DNA from: Halorubrum sp. JWXQ-INN 858
Lineage (GTDB): Archaea; Halobacteriota; Halobacteria; Halobacteriales; Haloferacaceae
Length of the DNA stretch: 64,000 nt
NCBI RefSeq assembly: GCF_009806985.1
Contig: NZ_WUAX01000009.1
Coordinates: 186,001-250,000, forward strand
Direction: 5' to 3'
Below are positions 60,850 through 64,000 of this stretch, piece by piece (the stretch's first letter is position 1; every line of letters begins with the position of its first letter). A program made the position numbers and the translations under genes. The notes below the pieces were generated by a model. The model saw only the letters and a program-made list of their open reading frames with translations, had not been told where the DNA came from and did not search any database.

Positions 60850-62856
60850 ATGCCGATCACACCGACTCGGGCCGCGCTCGTCGCGGCCCTGTTCGTTGTC
60901 GCCGCGGTCGCGTGGCGCGTCGCCGACCGCGACGCGTGCCGCGATCGGCTCCGCGCCCGGTTCATCGCCGGCGTCCCGTGGGGGACGCTCGTCACGGTCG
61001 CGGTCGTCGTCGCCTTCTACCTGTTCGTCCAAAGCGGGCTCTCACACCCGGAGTCCCCGGTCGTCTACGCGTTCGTCTCCTGGTCGTATCTGTACCCGAC
61101 CGGGATCCTCACGGCGGGGATCGCCCACGGGAGCGCGGGCCACATCGTCTCGAACATGGCCGGCACCCTCGTGTTGGCCCCGATCGCGGAGTACGTCTGG
61201 AGCCATTACCCGCGGGGGGCACGCCGGGGGAAACGCCGGGGGTCGAACGCCGGGTCGGCGCGTCGCGTCGTCACGGACGGCGGGTCGTCCGGCCTCCGGT
61301 CCCGCCCGTGGGTCCGGGCGGTCGTCGTCTTCCCGGGGGTCCTGCTCGCGGTCGCGTTCCTCACCGCCGCCTTCTCGTTCGGCCCCGGACTCGGCTTCTC
61401 CGGCGCGCTCTACGCGGTCGTCGGCTTCGCCGTGGTCGCCCGCCCGCTCGCGACGGTCGTCGGCGTCGTCGCCACGTCCGCGGCGGGCACGCTGTTCACG
61501 GCGCTGACTGACCCCCTCGTCAGGGAGACGCTCGAAGCCGGTCCCCCGGCCCCGCCGGGATGGGCCGGGATCGGGTTCCAAGCGCACCTCCTCGGATTCC
61601 TGATCGGCGTGCTGCTCGCGGTCGCGCTGTTGTCCGCGCGCGGCGACCGCCCCGACGCCGCCCGCGTGTTGTCGGCGACGCTCGTCGTGGGCACGGTCCA
61701 GTCGCTCTGGCTCCTGGCCGGGGGCGGCGGCGACGAGTTCGTCCTCTACCGCGGACTGGGGGTGACCCTCCTCCTCTGGCTCGTCCTCGTCGTCACCGTC
61801 GCCGCCGCGGGGAGCCGACGGCCCCTGATCGATTCGGTGCCGCTCGTCGGGACGTCGACCGGACCCAGTCGGCTCGCCTCGGCGTGGCTCCTGCTCGTCG
61901 CGGTGGCGGCCGCCGTCGCCGCCGTCGCGGTCGTCGCCGTCGAGGGGCCGCTCGCCGTGGGGCTCGGCGCGATCGGCCTGTTCGCGACGCTGCTCGCGCT
62001 CCCGGCCGTTCCGGCCCTGCTCCCCGATCGGATCCACGCCGGCCCCCTGTCGCGCCGGGGCGGCGCGACGCTCGTCCTCGTCGCCCTGACCCTGCTCGTG
62101 TCGGTTCCGGCGGTCCTCCCCGGGCTCGTCGTCGTCGACGACCCCGAGATCACGGGGTCGACGGGCGTGGACGTGCGTGACTACACGGTCGCGTACGTCG
62201 CCGACGAGCCGACCCCGCAGTCGGCCGTCGTCGACCTCGGCGAGGGGTTCTTCGGCGGGACGACCGACGGCGTGGTCGTGACGAGCGACCGGCGGGAGAT
62301 CTGGACGCTCGCGGAACGCCCCGCCGTCCTCGCCCACGAGGGGTCGGCCACGGTCGTGGTCGGCGGCGTCGGCTGGCGCGAGGAGGTAGCCGTCGACCGC
62401 GTCGCGTGGGACGTGGTCGGCAACGGGACCGCCTACGCCGTCGACCTGACCCACGACGGGGAGACGGTCCGTTCGTACGTCGGCGACCCGATGCGAGCCG
62501 AGGCCCGGATCGACGGCCACGAGATCGGCGTCGTGCCGACCGAGGACGGGTTCGCCGTGCGCGCCGACCGCGGGGACGACGCCCCGGCGCTCGTCGCGGT
62601 CCCGGACGCGGGCGAGGAGGCGACCCTGGGCGAGCTGGTCGTCCGCACCGAGACGGTTTCCGACGACGGGAGCGAGGACGCCGACGGCGACGGGAGCGAG
62701 GACGCCGACGGCGACGGGAGCGGGAACGCCGACGGCGACGGGAGCGGGAACGCCGACGGCGACGGAGCCTCCGAAGCCGACAGCGGGGAAGGGGACGGGC
62801 TTCGGATCGTCGTCGAAAGCGGCGACACGAGGGTGCAGGTCGCCGAACGGTCCTGA
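60850..62856 (+). CDS. Rhomboid-family intramembrane serine protease with large C-terminal region
   Basis: A 668-residue membrane protein. The rhomboid core (about 35-265) has HGSAGHIVSNMAG, catalytic Ser184 in GLGFSGALYA and His246 in FQAHLLGFLIG, with a basic loop between helices. After it come further membrane helices (LLLVAVAAAVAAVAVVAVEG; LLALPAVPALLPDR; ALTLLVSVPAVLPGLVVVDD) and a beta-rich region outside the membrane (residues about 430-600). It ends in a D/G/S/E/A repeat tail (DGDGSEDADGDGSGNA type). The serine-histidine dyad is intact. Substrates unknown; the C-terminal region is not a known domain to me. Confidence 0.88.
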   Translation: MPITPTRAALVAALFVVAAVAWRVADRDACRDRLRARFIAGVPWGTLVTVAVVVAFYLFVQSGLSHPESPVVYAFVSWSYLYPTGILTAGIAHGSAGHIVSNMAGTLVLAPIAEYVWSHYPRGARRGKRRGSNAGSARRVVTDGGSSGLRSRPWVRAVVVFPGVLLAVAFLTAAFSFGPGLGFSGALYAVVGFAVVARPLATVVGVVATSAAGTLFTALTDPLVRETLEAGPPAPPGWAGIGFQAHLLGFLIGVLLAVALLSARGDRPDAARVLSATLVVGTVQSLWLLAGGGGDEFVLYRGLGVTLLLWLVLVVTVAAAGSRRPLIDSVPLVGTSTGPSRLASAWLLLVAVAAAVAAVAVVAVEGPLAVGLGAIGLFATLLALPAVPALLPDRIHAGPLSRRGGATLVLVALTLLVSVPAVLPGLVVVDDPEITGSTGVDVRDYTVAYVADEPTPQSAVVDLGEGFFGGTTDGVVVTSDRREIWTLAERPAVLAHEGSATVVVGGVGWREEVAVDRVAWDVVGNGTAYAVDLTHDGETVRSYVGDPMRAEARIDGHEIGVVPTEDGFAVRADRGDDAPALVAVPDAGEEATLGELVVRTETVSDDGSEDADGDGSEDADGDGSGNADGDGSGNADGDGASEADSGEGDGLRIVVESGDTRVQVAERS

Positions 62857-63137
62857 TGACGCGTCGTTGATACAACCGAAATGAGGCGTAACGAGAGTTA
62901 ATAAGGCGTATAATCGCTTATAAAGGCTAACAAGGTGTGATAGGTGCGCGAGGCTCTGTTGAAACCCTATTCTTCAGAGAGATTCTCGTCTGAAACAGCA
63001 GGTCGCTGAAAGGTGCGAACTGACACAGAGAGTTCTACCAACTCAGTAGGTCCTTTCGCTAGCCGTGCAAGACACACAACGCGAATCGATCACTTCCGGA
63101 ACCTTGGCAGTCCCGGATGTCTACTGGTATGGATCGA
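62857..63137. other. AT-richer non-coding stretch, possible IS debris
   Basis: 281 bp, visibly less GC-rich than the core. Contains GAGGCTCTGTTGAAACCCTA, like the terminal repeats of some haloarchaeal insertion sequences, but no transposase. Also several TAATAAGGCGTATAATC-type TATA candidates near 62900-62930. No gene seen. Confidence 0.45.
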
Positions 63138-63473
63138 TCATTTGACACCTAGATACCCAGCAGCATCCCCTGCGATTTTGGTGACCGTTTCCTCGTCAAG
63201 ACGACCTTCCTGCTGCTGAATGTCGCTATGACGGATCGACACAATCGTCCACGGATTCACGTAGCTTTCACGCGGGAGTCCACCAGAAACGAAATCGGCG
63301 TTCCCAAGCGGGATCGCGACAGATCTCCGCGTCGTCGTGACCGCTGCATACAGCGCTTCTTCTTCAGAAAACGGGTGGGAATCGTCGCTCAGACACACGT
63401 ACGGCCGGTAGTTGTGCTCGGCAAGTAGGTCAGGTCCCTTCACCACCATCCCACGGGTGTAGATGACACTCAT
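63138..63473 (-). CDS. PemK/MazF-like protein (putative toxin of a TA pair)
   Basis: A 111-residue protein: MSVIYTRGMVVKGPDLLAEH, with YRPYVCLSDDSHPFSEEEAL, RRSVAIPLGNADFVSGGLPR and PWTIVSIRHSDIQQQEGRLD. The strand order (start VVKG, then PYVCLS, AIPL, SYVNPWTIVSIRHSD) fits the PemK/MazF mRNA-interferase fold seen in haloarchaeal genomes. The ATG overlaps the stop of the upstream HTH gene (ATGA). Two-gene cassette at the edge of an AT-rich tract. Family call is by pattern, not by a checked search. Confidence 0.65.
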   Translation of the reverse strand: MSVIYTRGMVVKGPDLLAEHNYRPYVCLSDDSHPFSEEEALYAAVTTTRRSVAIPLGNADFVSGGLPRESYVNPWTIVSIRHSDIQQQEGRLDEETVTKIAGDAAGYLGVK

Positions 63474-63787
63474 TCCTCGCCGTAGTAATCGTCCGTCGTC
63501 GAAGCGGAGCTCGCCGCGTACTGTGCGGCATAAGAGGCGAGACGATCGTCCTCTGCGATGGCCCAATATCGTCCACGATGACGCACGAGGTCTCGCTCCT
63601 CAAGTCGCGAGAGGACCGCGCCGACACTACCCCGCTTGATTCCAGTCGCCTCGTGGATTTCCGTCTGCGTGAATGCCTCATCGCTGTGCTCTGCGAGGAA
63701 CTGAAGGATACGGTGAGGTTGTGTTCCCTCCTGTATATCGAGGGCGTCATCCGGGCCATCCTCGAACCGATCGATCCTGATTGGCAT
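63470..63787 (-). CDS. Winged-helix protein (putative antitoxin or regulator)
   Basis: A 105-residue protein. After a short head (MPIRIDRFEDGPDDALDIQE), a MarR-like winged helix at about 25-75 (ILQFLAEHSDEAFTQTEIHE, ATGIKRGSVGAVLSRLEERD), then an Ala/Tyr/Asp tail ending DDYYGEE. Its stop overlaps the next gene's start, and it is first in the pair. Start at ATG 63787, with a TCTATTATAC box directly upstream; the longer frame is unsupported. As a DNA-binding antitoxin it would repress the pair. Confidence 0.7.
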   Translation of the reverse strand: MPIRIDRFEDGPDDALDIQEGTQPHRILQFLAEHSDEAFTQTEIHEATGIKRGSVGAVLSRLEERDLVRHRGRYWAIAEDDRLASYAAQYAASSASTTDDYYGEE

Positions 63788-64000
63788 GTATAATAGAAAG
63801 TAATAGAACGTAATAACAGTTGGGGACAAAATCTGGGTCACAGCTCTCTGTGAACGCCACGCCCGTGCTGCATCCATCCTCTGTATCTTGCAGGCCGCTA
63901 CTGACATATTATCGTGAGGTCGGCGTCCGGCATCGATACGTATGTCTCCTGTACTGACCACAGCAAGTCAGAAGACATCACTCATAAAGAACTTCAACGG
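63788..64000. other. Window end, non-coding
   Basis: 213 bp with AT-rich elements near 63790-63815 that likely form the promoter of the minus-strand HTH/PemK pair. No gene is supported here. Confidence 0.5.

Noticed and set aside
62940..62975. A complete insertion sequence suggested by GAGGCTCTGTTGAAAC
   Set aside because: Only one end-like motif is visible and no transposase or second inverted repeat was found.

Overview
This is a high-GC stretch from a halophilic archaeon, most likely a Halorubrum-type haloarchaeon (the genus is my inference). The evidence is as follows. Proteins are strikingly acidic (Asp/Glu runs in DnaG, a HEAT protein, a DHH protein and others). The information-processing genes are archaeal (DnaG primase, aIF5B, aIF1/SUI1, Nob1, GatE). 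Haloarchaeal-only families are present (LWR-salt protein, HalOD1, halocyanin, PGF-CTERM surface protein). Many genes begin at a start codon 25-35 nt downstream of a TATA-like box, with no room for a leader.

Layout. 1-9.0 kb: end of dnaG, prepilin peptidase, pyruvoyl arginine decarboxylase, IF5B, a PRC-barrel/Nob1 pair, a cis-prenyltransferase, pterin carbinolamine dehydratase, an LWR-salt protein and a HAD hydrolase. 9.0-15.2 kb: an exported phospholipase D-like protein, an acidic HEAT protein, SerS and dihydroorotase. 15.5-20.0 kb: a tight MoxR / DUF58 / transglutaminase operon. 20-31.5 kb: SUI1, MgtE, a GAF-kinase-PAS histidine kinase, tRNA-Gly, an aminotransferase, an M28 peptidase, NadE, an HTH regulator, TruA, a UspA protein and an aldo/keto reductase.

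31.5-41 kb is an accessory copper-handling island: a CopB-type (CPH) P-type ATPase, a DUF411 lipoprotein, a CopA-type (CPC) ATPase with two HMA domains, an Lrp-TRASH metal sensor, a small exported His-repeat protein and a membrane-anchored HTH regulator. It is less GC-rich around the regulators and is bracketed by IS200/IS605-type element ends. The likely scheme is efflux by two ATPases, extracytoplasmic metal binding by the DUF411 and His-rich proteins, and control by the TRASH regulator.

41-64 kb: HalOD1, an MscS channel, a sugar isomerase/Gfo-Idh oxidoreductase operon, a pilin, a Yip1 protein, an S1/OB-DHH protein, several membrane proteins, an EamA transporter divergent from an Lrp regulator, GatE, tRNA-Leu, a DUF420 protein, halocyanin, PurF, a CARDB surface protein, DsbB, an intron-containing tRNA-Glu, a rhodanese, a rhomboid protease and, at the end, a two-gene cassette resembling a PemK/MazF toxin-antitoxin pair.

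Two features stand out. Nearly every intergenic region carries its own short tandem repeat array (units about 10-39 bp, a different sequence at each locus), and several arrays are built from the last codons and stop of the adjoining gene. The tRNA-Glu has a 35-nt intron with a textbook bulge-helix-bulge. No rRNA, CRISPR array or intact transposase was found. I did not see one clearly new multi-gene system; the best candidates are the copper island's unnamed small members and the repeat phenomenon.
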